Assembly: GCF_000165735.1 (NCBI RefSeq)
Contig: NZ_GL538208.1
Span: 544,682 to 608,681, forward strand
Reading direction: 5' to 3'
Origin: Megasphaera micronuciformis F0359
GTDB taxonomy: Bacteria > Bacillota > Negativicutes > Veillonellales > Megasphaeraceae
DNA: 64,000 nt
Part shown: in pieces, positions 54,004-63,516 of the stretch
Position numbering within the stretch: the stretch's first letter is position 1
How the letters are laid out: every line of letters starts with the position of its first letter
Position numbers and translations under genes: made by a program
Notes under the pieces: generated by a model
The model's database searches: none
What the model saw: the letters and a program-made list of their open reading frames with translations, nothing else
What the model was told of the DNA's origin: nothing

Positions 54004-54645
54004 TTAAAATCCGTTTTCCAAAAGTGTTTGTAATGACAAAGAGCCGCCCTTTTTCTCATACGGAACGGTGAGTTTCATAATATACTTTGCTATGACATCC
54101 GTTTCCAGGTTGACAACGGAACCGGCCTTTTTTTCCGACAAGGTCGTATGACCCGATGTATGGGGAATAAGGGATACGGAGAACTCCGTGTCCGTCACGG
54201 AAACGACAGTTAAGCTGACACCGTCAATACAAACGGAGCCTTTTTCCACAATAAAACGCAATAAGTCGTCGGAGGCCGTAATGTAGTATACATGAGCTAT
54301 ACCGTCTCGGACTATGCGGGAAACGGTCCCCGTACCGTCAATGTGTCCGCTCACGATATGTCCGCCTAAACGTCCGCCTACGGCGACGGCTCGTTCCAGG
54401 TTCACCGTACTGCCGTTGCGAATATCTTTAAAGGACGACCGCCGCATGGTTTCATGCATTACATCGGCACAAAAAGAACTGCTTGTCATAGACGTGACAG
54501 TGAGACAAACGCCGTTAACGGCAATGCTGTCACCTATAATCGTATTTTCCAAAACCTTGTCGGCTCGTACGGTCAAGCGAATAGAGTCAGCCTGACGTTC
54601 CATACCGGCAATAGTGCCTGTTTCCTCAATGATTCCAGTGAACAT
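54004..54645 (-). CDS. ribE: Riboflavin synthase alpha chain
   Basis: Starting at the second ATG (54645) gives 213 residues beginning MFTGIIEETG, the family-typical start; the upstream ATG at 54651 adds two residues. Two homologous lumazine-binding halves are present: the first with NGVCLTV (about residues 1-95), the second with DGVSLTVV (about 98-200). It disproportionates two lumazines to riboflavin. It overlaps the ribD end by about 20 bases. Confidence 0.95.
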   Translation of the reverse strand: MFTGIIEETGTIAGMERQADSIRLTVRADKVLENTIIGDSIAVNGVCLTVTSMTSSSFCADVMHETMRRSSFKDIRNGSTVNLERAVAVGGRLGGHIVSGHIDGTGTVSRIVRDGIAHVYYITASDDLLRFIVEKGSVCIDGVSLTVVSVTDTEFSVSLIPHTSGHTTLSEKKAGSVVNLETDVIAKYIMKLTVPYEKKGGSLSLQTLLENGF

Positions 54646-55759
54646 AAGCACCCTCCCGGTCTTTTACATACGCCTCTATAAATATATTATTATTGCGAAT
54701 AGCCACGGACTCGTATTCAAGTTCCGGTGCTTCTGAAAGTTCATTGATACCCTTGCCCCCTACCGATGATTTTCCCTTGCCGCCCATAATGATATGGCCG
54801 GTAAATACATAAAGCTTATCAACAAGGTTTTCATCGAAGAATGAGCCGATAACCGTACTGCCGCCTTCGATTAAAATGCTGCAAATCCCTTTTTTATATA
54901 GGGTATCCATAAGGCCGTTTAAATCGATACGACCTTCGTCATCGGCAGCTGCCACGATGACTTCGACACCGGCCGTATTTAAAGCCTGTCGTTTACTTTC
55001 AGGACAGCGTTCTGTCGTTACGATAATCGTAGGAGACTGTTTATCCGTTACCAAAAGAGCCTGTAAATCAATGCGACCTGTTGAATCGAGAATAATTCGT
55101 GTCGGCTGTTTCGGCCTTTCGTGTCCGGGACGAGTCGTACGGCTGGTCAACAGGGGGTTATCCGACTCGACTGTATTAATTCCTACAAGAATAGCATCAT
55201 ACAAAGACCTTAGGTAATGCCCTTCTTGTCGAGCCGTATCGTTTGTAATCCACTTTGATTTCCCTGTTCGAGAAGCTGTACATCCATCCAGACTTTGGGC
55301 CAGTTTAACGGCAATAAACGGTTTATGAACTATCATGTTTTTAATAAACACTTCATTCATTTTAACGGCTTCTTTGGACATAAGTCCGACTATGACGGGG
55401 ATACCGGCATTACGCAAAATAGCAGCCCCTTTACCCGCTACCAACGGATTGGGGTCAAGCATGGCACAGACTACCTTGGCTACGCCGGCCTTAACGAGAG
55501 CCCTGGCACAGGGAGGCGTCTTACCGTAATGAGCACACGGTTCAAGGGTAACATAGACAGTGGCCCCTTTTGCCTTTTCTTTAGCTTCGCGCAAAGCCCA
55601 GACCTCGGCATGAGGAGTACCCGCCTGATGATGATAACCGCGGCCGACGATCTCACCGTCTTTGACGATAACGCAACCGACCGTAGGATTGGGAGATGTA
55701 TACCCCAATCCCATCCGTGCCAGATTCAGTGCTTCTTCCATATAAGCTGTTTCTTCCAA
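54626..55759 (-). CDS. ribD: Bifunctional riboflavin deaminase/reductase RibD
   Basis: The 377-residue protein has an N-terminal deaminase (zinc ligands in PHAEVWAL and EPCAHYGKTPPCA) and a C-terminal reductase (about residues 150-365). It carries out the deamination and reduction steps of riboflavin synthesis. It is preceded by an FMN riboswitch and a terminator, so flavin level should control the whole operon by premature termination. Full length, no defects seen. Confidence 0.96.
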   Translation of the reverse strand: MEETAYMEEALNLARMGLGYTSPNPTVGCVIVKDGEIVGRGYHHQAGTPHAEVWALREAKEKAKGATVYVTLEPCAHYGKTPPCARALVKAGVAKVVCAMLDPNPLVAGKGAAILRNAGIPVIVGLMSKEAVKMNEVFIKNMIVHKPFIAVKLAQSLDGCTASRTGKSKWITNDTARQEGHYLRSLYDAILVGINTVESDNPLLTSRTTRPGHERPKQPTRIILDSTGRIDLQALLVTDKQSPTIIVTTERCPESKRQALNTAGVEVIVAAADDEGRIDLNGLMDTLYKKGICSILIEGGSTVIGSFFDENLVDKLYVFTGHIIMGGKGKSSVGGKGINELSEAPELEYESVAIRNNNIFIEAYVKDREGAYVHWNH

Positions 55760-55785
55760 AACCGCTTCACCTCTTCCGGTTATAT

Positions 55786-55815
55786 AAAAAGGCTATCGGT
55801 ATATAACCGATAGCC
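55786..55815 (-). terminator. Riboswitch-linked terminator before ribD
   Basis: On the minus strand GGCTATCGGT and ACCGATAGCC pair around TATAT and are followed by TTTTT. It lies 26 bases downstream of the aptamer and 27 bases before ribD, as expected for an expression platform. Confidence 0.88.
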
Positions 55816-55840
55816 TTTTAAGAACACAATAAAAAACACT

Positions 55841-55964
55841 GTCTTTTTTATCCAGACTGTACTGTCGGTACCGGAATTGCACCGGTTCAACTCGGCATGA
55901 GCTCACGGACTATAACCGCCGGTCGGGAATTGAAAGCCCAGCTTCCTCACCTCGCCTCAAAGAC
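55841..55964 (-). promoter_or_regulatory. FMN riboswitch (RFN element)
   Basis: On the minus strand the conserved RFN blocks appear in order: GAGGCGAGGTGAGG, TTCCCGACCGGCGGT, AGTCCGTGAGC, CCGGTGCAATTCCGGTACCGACAGT and AGTCTGGAT, spread over about 110 bases. GTCTTT (55964-55959) and AAAGAC (55846-55841) close the P1 stem. It senses FMN and, with the adjoining terminator, should shut off ribDEH when flavin is plentiful. Confidence 0.95.
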
Positions 55965-55993
55965 TATCTTATACTGTTGTGATTACTACTTAA

Positions 55994-56022
55994 ATTATAG
56001 CATACGAGCTACGGTTAAACAA
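55994..56022 (-). promoter_or_regulatory. Promoter of the riboflavin operon
   Basis: On the minus strand TTGTTT (56022-56017) and TATAAT (55999-55994) are 17 bases apart, with an extended TG; it overlaps the rpe 3' end. Confidence 0.75.
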
Positions 56023-56674
56023 GGATGCCGCCCCGTAAGGCGCGGATAGCTTCGGCTCTGTCGGGTTGACCGAAGACGGCACTGCCGGCTACAATCCAAG
56101 TGGCTCCGGCAGCCGTTACGGGACCGATAGTATCGGCTGTAATACCTCCGTCTACTTCAATAACGGCTTTATCATTCCCTACCGTTGCCAGAAGTTCCGT
56201 CACATCACCTATTTTATCAACTGCATAGGGAATGAACTTTTGACCGCCGAAACCGGGGTTGACACTCATAATGAGGATCAAATCTACTAAGGAAGCAATG
56301 CATTCCAACGAGGATACGGGCGTTGAAGGATTTAAAGCTACTCCGCATTTCATACCGCTTTCTTTAATTTTATGAAGAACTCTGTCCAAATGAGGACAAG
56401 CTTCTTCATGAACTGTCATATATTGAACGCCGGCATGAGCTAATTCATCAATATATACCTCCGGACATTCCGTCATTAAATGAGCATCAAAGGTCAGGTT
56501 CGTATGCTTTCTCAAGGCGGCAATTAAAGGTACACCGAACGTTAAGTTAGGCACGAAATGACCGTCCATCATGTCGAGGTGGAGAAAGTCGGCTCCGCTG
56601 CGTTCAATATCCTGTACTTCCGCTTTAAGATTTGAAAAATCGGCTGATAATAAGGAAGGCCCGATTTGAATCAT
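56015..56674 (-). CDS. rpe: Ribulose-phosphate 3-epimerase
   Basis: The 219-residue TIM-barrel protein has PSLLSADFSNL, HLDMMDGHFVPN, MSVNPGFGGQKF and VDGGI, the Rpe signature set with metal-binding His and Asp. It interconverts ribulose-5-phosphate and xylulose-5-phosphate. It closes the prkC-rsgA-rpe part of the operon, an order conserved in Firmicutes. No clear terminator follows before the rib promoter. Confidence 0.96.
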   Translation of the reverse strand: MIQIGPSLLSADFSNLKAEVQDIERSGADFLHLDMMDGHFVPNLTFGVPLIAALRKHTNLTFDAHLMTECPEVYIDELAHAGVQYMTVHEEACPHLDRVLHKIKESGMKCGVALNPSTPVSSLECIASLVDLILIMSVNPGFGGQKFIPYAVDKIGDVTELLATVGNDKAVIEVDGGITADTIGPVTAAGATWIVAGSAVFGQPDRAEAIRALRGGILV

Positions 56675-56679
56675 ATGTA

Positions 56680-57534
56680 TTACTTCCTTTCCGACAATTC
56701 GTCCAAAATTTTACAATATGTTTCGTAACGTTCAGGGGCAATAAGTCCGTCTGCTACAGCCTGTTTCACGGCACAATCCGGCTCGGCCCGATGCAGGCAG
56801 GACGCAAACCGACAATGAGGTGCAAACTTTCGTATATCCGGCATAAGGGCTGCAATAGCCTTGGCCTCCATATGTGCGAAATCCAAGGCCGAAAAGCCGG
56901 GCGTATCAATGACATACGTGTTGTTATCGACCCGAATAATTTCGGAATGACGGGTTGTATGTCTGCCTCTACCGATTTTTCGGCTCACTTCGCCTACGTG
57001 AAGTTCCTTACCCGCAATAGCTGTCAAAAGACTGGATTTACCGACGCCGGACGGGCCGGCAAAAGCTGTTACCTTACCTGATAAGCCCTGTTTAAGCTCA
57101 TCCAGACCTGTCCCTGTAGCCGCCGATACGAGATATACCGTATAACCGCATTGACGGTAATAAGCGGCATATTCATGTCCCGTATCTTTTGACAAATCAC
57201 ACTTGTTGAAACATAAAACAGGTGTCAACCCTCCGTGTTCACAAGTCATCAACATCTTGTCAACAAGTGTTTTATTCGGATCCGGCGAAGCGGCGGCCAT
57301 GACAATCACCATAGCATCTACATTGGCGATTGTCGGTCGTTTCAGAAGATTGAAGCGAGGAAGAATTTTTTCAATAATTCCTTTACCTGCATCAGTGGCC
57401 GTAAACTCCAACTTATCGCCCACAAAGATTTTTTCTTTTATCTTTCCGCGACGGCGGCATTCCGTCAATTCACCGGTACCCGTGTCGACATAATAGTATC
57501 CGTTATAATTTTTTACGACTCTCCCGATGGGCAT
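56680..57534 (-). CDS. rsgA: RsgA ribosome-assembly GTPase
   Basis: The 284-residue protein has the circularly permuted GTPase order: OB domain (about residues 1-65), NKCD first, then GPSGVGKSSL, and a C-terminal zinc domain with Cys and His ligands in CRFASCLH followed by a further Cys. It checks 30S subunit maturation. It sits between prkC and rpe in the same operon. Confidence 0.96.
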   Translation of the reverse strand: MPIGRVVKNYNGYYYVDTGTGELTECRRRGKIKEKIFVGDKLEFTATDAGKGIIEKILPRFNLLKRPTIANVDAMVIVMAAASPDPNKTLVDKMLMTCEHGGLTPVLCFNKCDLSKDTGHEYAAYYRQCGYTVYLVSAATGTGLDELKQGLSGKVTAFAGPSGVGKSSLLTAIAGKELHVGEVSRKIGRGRHTTRHSEIIRVDNNTYVIDTPGFSALDFAHMEAKAIAALMPDIRKFAPHCRFASCLHRAEPDCAVKQAVADGLIAPERYETYCKILDELSERK

Positions 57535-57536
57535 GC

Positions 57537-59423
57537 TTATAGTTCCTCTTCCTGGACAAGGGCGTTATTAATATAGACCTTAACCCGTGTTCGGCCCGTA
57601 CCGCTTACGTTCTTTTCAACTCTGTCACCGCCGGACTGCATACGATCATATACCGTTCGAGATCCGTTGTTATCCTCTACGACGATTTGCACACGTTGAT
57701 TGGAAGCACCACCGGGAATACTGATATTTACCGTACCCGTATGTGTCGATGCTGACGAAGAAGAGGAAGAAGAAGCGTATTCGATGGTTAAGTCGACAGA
57801 GTTACCGCTTCCCGGAGTCTGAGCCGTTACTTTGGCCATAGCGTTTGACTTATTAGGATCGATACCGTTAATCGTGCCGATAGAATACCCTGCATTTTGG
57901 AGGGTAGTAATAGCCGTGTCCAAGGACTGACCGATAGTACTGGGGGCATCTTTTGCCTTCTTACCGTCATTCTTGCTGACTACGACATCTACTTTGGCCC
58001 CCTTAGAAGCTTTTTCAGGAGATGACGGCGATTGGCTGATAATCTTTCCGTCCGCATACTCGTCACTGGGAGCATAAGTGACACTGCCTATAGACAGATG
58101 AATTTCCCTCAGCTTTTTATCCGCCTCGGCCACGGAAAGACCGCGCAAATCGGGTATTAATACTTCAGCCCCGTCATTGCCTTTGCTGACCGTTAAATAA
58201 ATAGTTCGGTTTGCCTTGACGACAGATCCGCCCGAGGGAGTCTGAGCAATAACTTCACCTATAGGCACGTCTTCACTTGACACTTCTTTAACCGAAACGG
58301 AAAGATGCTTCTTCTCCAATTGAGCTCTGGCTATTTCCACCTGCTTTCCCGTCACGTCGGGAACCGTAATATTTTCGGTACTCCAGAAGTTACCGAATGA
58401 AAAGAAGGCCCATAAAAAAGCTATGAGAAATATGCCGACCATACTTAAGACAATCGTTTTCTTAGAATGATTGCTGATTTTATCGACAAATCTCATGAAG
58501 AGATTTGTCTTCTTTTCCGGTTTCTTTTCATACCGTCTGACTGCTTGTAACTGTTGAGTATTAAAGGTATTTTTTAAGGGTAACGCCCCTTTGCTGGTCG
58601 TTACGAACCCTTGGGCCATACGAAGTTCCGACATCATTTCGCCGATTGTTTGAAAACGATCGTCCGGATCCTTGGCCAAGGCCTTTAAGATGCAGTCCTC
58701 CACCAATTTAGGTATGCGTCGGTTATGGACCGTAGGCCGCTTCACATCGTCTTGTACATGTTGTAAAGCAATTCCCAGGGCCGTTTCTCCCTCGAAGGGC
58801 AGGACCCCTGTCATCATTTCGTACATGACAACGCCTAAGGAATAAATATCCGTCCGTTCGTCTATCTGTTCACCTGCCGCCTGTTCGGGCGAAAAGTAAT
58901 GGACTGAACCGACAACGGAATCATCGTTTAAATTATCTGAATTGGAATTGACGGCACGAGCGATCCCGAAATCGGCTACCTTAATGCGCCCGTCTTCCGT
59001 AACCAGTATATTGTGCGGTTTAATATCACAGTGAACAATTCCGTTGGCATGGGCATGTGTAAGAGCATCGCCGATGTCAAAGGTTATTTGAATGGCCGTG
59101 CGAGTTTGCAGATGGCCGTGTTTGTCAATATAGTCTTTTAATGTCTCCCCGCGTACGAATTCCATGACCAGATAATGAACTCCCTGATCAAATCCTACAT
59201 CGTACATATTGACAATATTAGGGTGAGACAGTTTGGCCGCAGCCTGTGCTTCCTGGTGGAAGCGAACAACAAAATCTCTGTCCTTACTGTACTTACTATC
59301 CAATATTTTTACGGCTACAATACGGTCCAGAAGAATATCTCTGGCCTTATACACGGAGGCCATCCCTCCGGTACCGACTTTTTCCAGAATTTTATATCTA
59401 TTATCTAAAATATGACCAATCAT
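57537..59423 (-). CDS. prkC: PASTA-domain serine/threonine kinase PrkC
   Basis: The 628-residue protein has a cytoplasmic Hanks kinase domain (about residues 10-265: GTGGMASVY loop, HCDIKPHN catalytic loop, DFG), a membrane segment (about 326-346) and an extracytoplasmic part with three PASTA repeats (about 352-545). A Ser-rich linker (about 547-556) and a C-terminal beta domain follow. The Cys in HCD replaces the usual Arg, as is common in Firmicute PrkC. It senses wall fragments and is paired with the phosphatase stp upstream. Confidence 0.95.
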   Translation of the reverse strand: MIGHILDNRYKILEKVGTGGMASVYKARDILLDRIVAVKILDSKYSKDRDFVVRFHQEAQAAAKLSHPNIVNMYDVGFDQGVHYLVMEFVRGETLKDYIDKHGHLQTRTAIQITFDIGDALTHAHANGIVHCDIKPHNILVTEDGRIKVADFGIARAVNSNSDNLNDDSVVGSVHYFSPEQAAGEQIDERTDIYSLGVVMYEMMTGVLPFEGETALGIALQHVQDDVKRPTVHNRRIPKLVEDCILKALAKDPDDRFQTIGEMMSELRMAQGFVTTSKGALPLKNTFNTQQLQAVRRYEKKPEKKTNLFMRFVDKISNHSKKTIVLSMVGIFLIAFLWAFFSFGNFWSTENITVPDVTGKQVEIARAQLEKKHLSVSVKEVSSEDVPIGEVIAQTPSGGSVVKANRTIYLTVSKGNDGAEVLIPDLRGLSVAEADKKLREIHLSIGSVTYAPSDEYADGKIISQSPSSPEKASKGAKVDVVVSKNDGKKAKDAPSTIGQSLDTAITTLQNAGYSIGTINGIDPNKSNAMAKVTAQTPGSGNSVDLTIEYASSSSSSSASTHTGTVNISIPGGASNQRVQIVVEDNNGSRTVYDRMQSGGDRVEKNVSGTGRTRVKVYINNALVQEEEL

Positions 59424-59466
59424 ATGAGAATTCCACCACTTTCACGTAATCTAAACCGGCCGATGT

Positions 59467-60174
59467 CTATACGGTCTTTAAGACAACCGTAGCATTATCC
59501 GGCGCCCCTTCATCGTAAATGCGGGAAAACAGATCTTTTACCGTTTGCCGCTCCGTTTTTTCCGAGTGAGAGAGATAAGATGCGATTTCCTCTTCAGACA
59601 GGGCTGCCGACAATCCGTCGGAGCAAAGAAGAATACGGTCTCCTTTCATAACGGTAAATGAGCCGCTATCTATTTCAAGCTGCTTTTCCACACCTACGGC
59701 TCGTGTCAAAACATGGCGCTGCGGATGTTTTTCTGCTTCATCCGTAGTTATACTGTGGTCTTCTATGAGTTCATGTATAACCGTATGGTCTGTCGTAATT
59801 TGTTTCAACATACCCTTACGGTATAAGTAAATTCGACTGTCTCCGACATGTGCCCAATAGGCGGTTGAATCAACGAGACTAAGGAGTGATAAGGTTGTCC
59901 CCATACCTTCCAGAGAAGGATCGATGATGATTTTACTGATAATACAGTCATTGGCGTAAGCAATGGCCTTGGTCAGCTGCTCAGTAGATGCATGCGTATA
60001 GTTGGAGAAATAATAGGCAACGGACTTTACTGCTGTTCTGCTGGCAATTTCCCCGCCTACATAGCCTCCCATTCCGTCGGCAACGACCATAACCGTGCCG
60101 TCTTCACTTACATAAAAAGAATCTTCATTTAAACTTCGTACCAAGCCGATTCGGGACTCTCCGTAAATACCCAA
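59467..60174 (-). CDS. stp: PP2C-type serine/threonine phosphatase (Stp/PrpC)
   Basis: The 235-residue protein has the PP2C metal sites: DGMGG, VGDSRIYL and SDGLS, with a final Asp in GAPDNATVV. It removes phosphate added by PrkC. It lies 43 bases upstream of prkC and after rlmN, the conserved order in Firmicutes. Confidence 0.95.
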   Translation of the reverse strand: MGIYGESRIGLVRSLNEDSFYVSEDGTVMVVADGMGGYVGGEIASRTAVKSVAYYFSNYTHASTEQLTKAIAYANDCIISKIIIDPSLEGMGTTLSLLSLVDSTAYWAHVGDSRIYLYRKGMLKQITTDHTVIHELIEDHSITTDEAEKHPQRHVLTRAVGVEKQLEIDSGSFTVMKGDRILLCSDGLSAALSEEEIASYLSHSEKTERQTVKDLFSRIYDEGAPDNATVVLKTV

Positions 60175-60212
60175 TATTTCACTTCCTTTCTACCGTCAGA
60201 TAAATTATATTA

Positions 60213-61238
60213 TCAACTGTTGCGCTTAATGCGCAATTGTCCGCATGCGGCCTGTATATTACTGCCCATTTCACGGCGTAACGTAGCATTTACACCCTTA
60301 CGTTTTAAATAGGTGAGAAACCGTTCAGATTCCGTTGCTGACGGTCTGTATAAACCGACGTCGTAATTATCGTTAATGGGAATTAAGTTAAGCAACACAT
60401 TTTTATGTGAAAACAGTTGTGCCAATTGAGAAGCACAAGCATCGGAAATATTCACGTCTTTAATTAAAATATATTCGAAGGTAACCTTGCGGCCTGTTTT
60501 TTCGAAATACGTTTGAGCAGCCTGTACTACGGAATCGAAATCAAAACGTTCGGCTATGGGCATGATTTTCTTGCGAATCCGGTCGTTAGGCGCATGTAGA
60601 GACACGGCCAAATTTAAAGGAATTCCTTCCTCCGCCAGCCGATATACAGCCGGCACGATTCCCGATGTAGACAGCGTTATATTCCTATATCCCAGATACA
60701 AGGTGTCTTTTTCATGAATAAGTCGGATAAAGGCTAAGACGTTATCGTAATTTAACAAGGGTTCGCCGGTTCCCATTAAAACGACGGAATGAAGTTCAGA
60801 TGTAACATATTTACGAAAAGCCATGAGTTGAGCCGTCATTTCACCGATAGTCAAATTACGCACGAAACCGTTTTTTGCCGAGGCACAAAAGGCGCAGTTC
60901 ACGGCACAACCGACTTGTGACGAAAGACAAACGGAGTTGCCGTAATCATGTTTCATTAAAACCGTTTCTACAGTCTGTCCGTCCTGAAGACGTAACAACA
61001 ATTTTACGGTTTCTTTATCTTCCGACACTTGTCGATCCGCTACTTCGGGGATGTAAATAGGCAATAATCCTTTCAGTATCTCCCGATCTTTCTTCGGTAA
61101 AAGTACCATCTCATTCCATGACCAGATATTTTCTTTATAAATATAATGAAAAATCTGGTCGGCGCGAAATTTTTTAATACCGGCTTCTACCAAAATATCC
61201 TGTAATTGCCCTTTAGTTATCGAAAAAATATCGTTCAT
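60213..61238 (-). CDS. rlmN: 23S rRNA / tRNA adenine-C2 methyltransferase RlmN
   Basis: The 341-residue radical-SAM protein has the cluster motif CAVNCAFCAS, the GTGEPLLN motif and the second catalytic Cys near the C-terminus in QAACGQL. It methylates A2503 of 23S rRNA and A37 in some tRNAs. Its ATG overlaps the rsmB stop by one base, so the two rRNA modifiers are coupled. Confidence 0.96.
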   Translation of the reverse strand: MNDIFSITKGQLQDILVEAGIKKFRADQIFHYIYKENIWSWNEMVLLPKKDREILKGLLPIYIPEVADRQVSEDKETVKLLLRLQDGQTVETVLMKHDYGNSVCLSSQVGCAVNCAFCASAKNGFVRNLTIGEMTAQLMAFRKYVTSELHSVVLMGTGEPLLNYDNVLAFIRLIHEKDTLYLGYRNITLSTSGIVPAVYRLAEEGIPLNLAVSLHAPNDRIRKKIMPIAERFDFDSVVQAAQTYFEKTGRKVTFEYILIKDVNISDACASQLAQLFSHKNVLLNLIPINDNYDVGLYRPSATESERFLTYLKRKGVNATLRREMGSNIQAACGQLRIKRNS

Positions 61239-62563
61239 TATTTTCGTCTCAACTTTGCAATAAAAAATCCGTCCAATCCGTCATCTTGCGGTAATATACT
61301 CAAATAATCACTGTCTTTTGAAAAACCGAATGCATTTCCTACCGGTACGACCTCAAAGTCCTTGTGACTGATTCTGAATGCATTTACAATATCTTCATTT
61401 TCAGCCCTATTCATCGTGCATGTACTATATACAAGCGTACCGCCCGGTTTAACGCACTTGGCGGCGCTTTCCAAAATTTTTTTTTGCAATGGCGGAAAAA
61501 CGGTTAAGTCCTCGACCGTTTTACGCCAACGCAAGTCCGGTTTATGCCGTAAGATACCGAGACCCGAACAAGGCGCATCGACGAGGACACAATCAGCCTT
61601 TTCCGGATATATCTCTCCTACCGAGGTTCCGTCTTGCAAACGGGTTCTCACATTTTTAAGCCCTAAGCGGTTTACATTATCTTCAATTAATTTTAACTTA
61701 TGCTCATAAATATCAAAGGCATAGACAGTTGAGCTCTTAGTCCCCAAGGTGGCCAGATGGGTTGTCTTGCCTCCCGGTGCGGCACAAACATCGAAAATGA
61801 CGGTTTTTTCTTGCGGATCCGCTATAGCTGCTACTAATTGTGACGGTTCGTCTTGAATCAATCCGAGACCGTCGGCAATTTCCGTTAATTTATGAATTCC
61901 CGGATTTTTTTCGGCATAAATACCGTCCGGAGCATGCTCGGCCGGTCTACAGGGAATTCCCTTTTCCGATAACAGCTTCATAAGTCCTTCTCGGTCGATT
62001 CGCTCCGTATTGGCACGTATACAAAGTTCAGGAACCGTATCGAAATAGCGGCATAAAGTCACGGTATGATCCCGTCCGAACTCTGTTATCCATTTCTCTA
62101 TAAGCCATGACTGCTGGTGCCAAGTCAGGGATAAGTGAAGAACCGGATTCTCGTCAAAAGTAGGGATTGCCAACCGTTCTTTTTGACGCAAGCTGTTACG
62201 TAACAGAGCGTTGACAAACTTGGCCATACCTTCATTGCCGAAACGACGAGCCAATTTTACGGCTTCATTACAAGCTGCCGACGGAGGTACTTTATCCATA
62301 AAAAACAATTGATAAAGCCCCATCCGTAATACGGCCAGGCATACCGGATCAAGGGAGTTTTTTTTGCGACTTGATAAAATGCCGATAATATAATCGACAT
62401 AGTTTAACGAACGCAAGGTTCCGTATACGAGTTCCGTATAAAAACGTCTGTCCCGATCCGTAAATTTTTCTTTTTGAATTATTTTCGACACGACAATATT
62501 GCTGTAAGCACCGTCTTTGCAAACGGCTATGAGCGAATGAAATGCCGCTTCGCGTACATTCAT
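61238..62563 (-). CDS. rsmB: 16S rRNA cytosine-C5 methyltransferase RsmB
   Basis: The 441-residue protein has an N-terminal NusB-like domain (about residues 1-135) and a C-terminal methyltransferase with CAAPGGKTTHLA (SAM site), DAPCSGLG and YSTCTMNRAEN, which supply the two catalytic cysteines. It modifies C967 of 16S rRNA. The usual fmt-rsmB-rlmN order is kept. Confidence 0.95.
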   Translation of the reverse strand: MNVREAAFHSLIAVCKDGAYSNIVVSKIIQKEKFTDRDRRFYTELVYGTLRSLNYVDYIIGILSSRKKNSLDPVCLAVLRMGLYQLFFMDKVPPSAACNEAVKLARRFGNEGMAKFVNALLRNSLRQKERLAIPTFDENPVLHLSLTWHQQSWLIEKWITEFGRDHTVTLCRYFDTVPELCIRANTERIDREGLMKLLSEKGIPCRPAEHAPDGIYAEKNPGIHKLTEIADGLGLIQDEPSQLVAAIADPQEKTVIFDVCAAPGGKTTHLATLGTKSSTVYAFDIYEHKLKLIEDNVNRLGLKNVRTRLQDGTSVGEIYPEKADCVLVDAPCSGLGILRHKPDLRWRKTVEDLTVFPPLQKKILESAAKCVKPGGTLVYSTCTMNRAENEDIVNAFRISHKDFEVVPVGNAFGFSKDSDYLSILPQDDGLDGFFIAKLRRK

Positions 62564-62580
62564 ATATATCTCCGATCTTT

Positions 62581-63516
62581 TTATTCTATGCCTAAGACAG
62601 CACCGACCTGCAAGTCATGACTCTGTAAGAATTGAGCGGACGTCATAGTTTTGCGGCTTTCCGGCTGTACAGAGGTCACCTTCAAAGCCCCTGCCCCTGT
62701 TTGCACCGTAAAGTCCGACTTACTTACGGAGATTACCGTTCCCGGCGCGTTATCCGTAGAAGCTTGTACGGCATGGGCTCCATGTATTTTCAGGCGCTTC
62801 TTATCCCAAAACGTGTAGGCACCCGGCGAGGGTTCCAACGTACGTACAGTCCTTTCAATAACTATGGCATCTTCTTGCCAATTAATACGAGCCATGGACT
62901 TATCTATTTTTTGTGTATACGTAGCCGCCTTATGGTTTTGGCGTACGGCATTTTTTTCATAAGAGTCAGGATCGGCCAATACTTTTAATAACACATCCTT
63001 GCCGAGGAGGGATAGCTTTTCAAAGAGAGAACCCGTTGTTTCGTCAGGTGCCAAGCGGATTTTTTCCTGAAGCAACACATCGCCCGTATCCATACCTTCA
63101 TCAAGCTTCATAATAGATATACCCGAATATTCATCACCGTTTAAAACGGCATACTGAATAGGCGCCGCTCCTCTGTATTTAGGTAAGAGCGACGCATGAA
63201 TGTTAATGCAACCGTACGGGGCGGCTGTCAATATTTGAGAAGGTAAAATCTTGCCGTAGGCAATAACGACAATAATCTGGGCTTGCAAGTCCGTAAGTGT
63301 CTTAATGACCGATTCATCCCGCACCGATTCGGGCTGCAATACAGGTAAACCCAACTCCAAGGCCTTCTCCTTTACAGGCGAAAAAGAAACGGTTTTACCG
63401 CGGCCGCGCTGCTTATCCGGTTGCGTTACGACTGCAACCACCTCGTGACCGGCGGCAACGACGGCTTCCAGTGACGGTACGGAAAAATCGGGGGTTCCCA
63501 TGAATAAAATCTTCAT
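62581..63516 (-). CDS. fmt: Methionyl-tRNA formyltransferase
   Basis: The 311-residue protein has the N-terminal formyltransferase domain with INIHASLLPKYRGAAPIQ and the Asn/His/Asp triad, and a C-terminal OB-like tRNA-binding domain (about residues 205-305). It formylates initiator Met-tRNA. Its ATG overlaps the def stop by one base, so the two enzymes that add and remove formyl groups are made together. Confidence 0.97.
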   Translation of the reverse strand: MKILFMGTPDFSVPSLEAVVAAGHEVVAVVTQPDKQRGRGKTVSFSPVKEKALELGLPVLQPESVRDESVIKTLTDLQAQIIVVIAYGKILPSQILTAAPYGCINIHASLLPKYRGAAPIQYAVLNGDEYSGISIMKLDEGMDTGDVLLQEKIRLAPDETTGSLFEKLSLLGKDVLLKVLADPDSYEKNAVRQNHKAATYTQKIDKSMARINWQEDAIVIERTVRTLEPSPGAYTFWDKKRLKIHGAHAVQASTDNAPGTVISVSKSDFTVQTGAGALKVTSVQPESRKTMTSAQFLQSHDLQVGAVLGIE

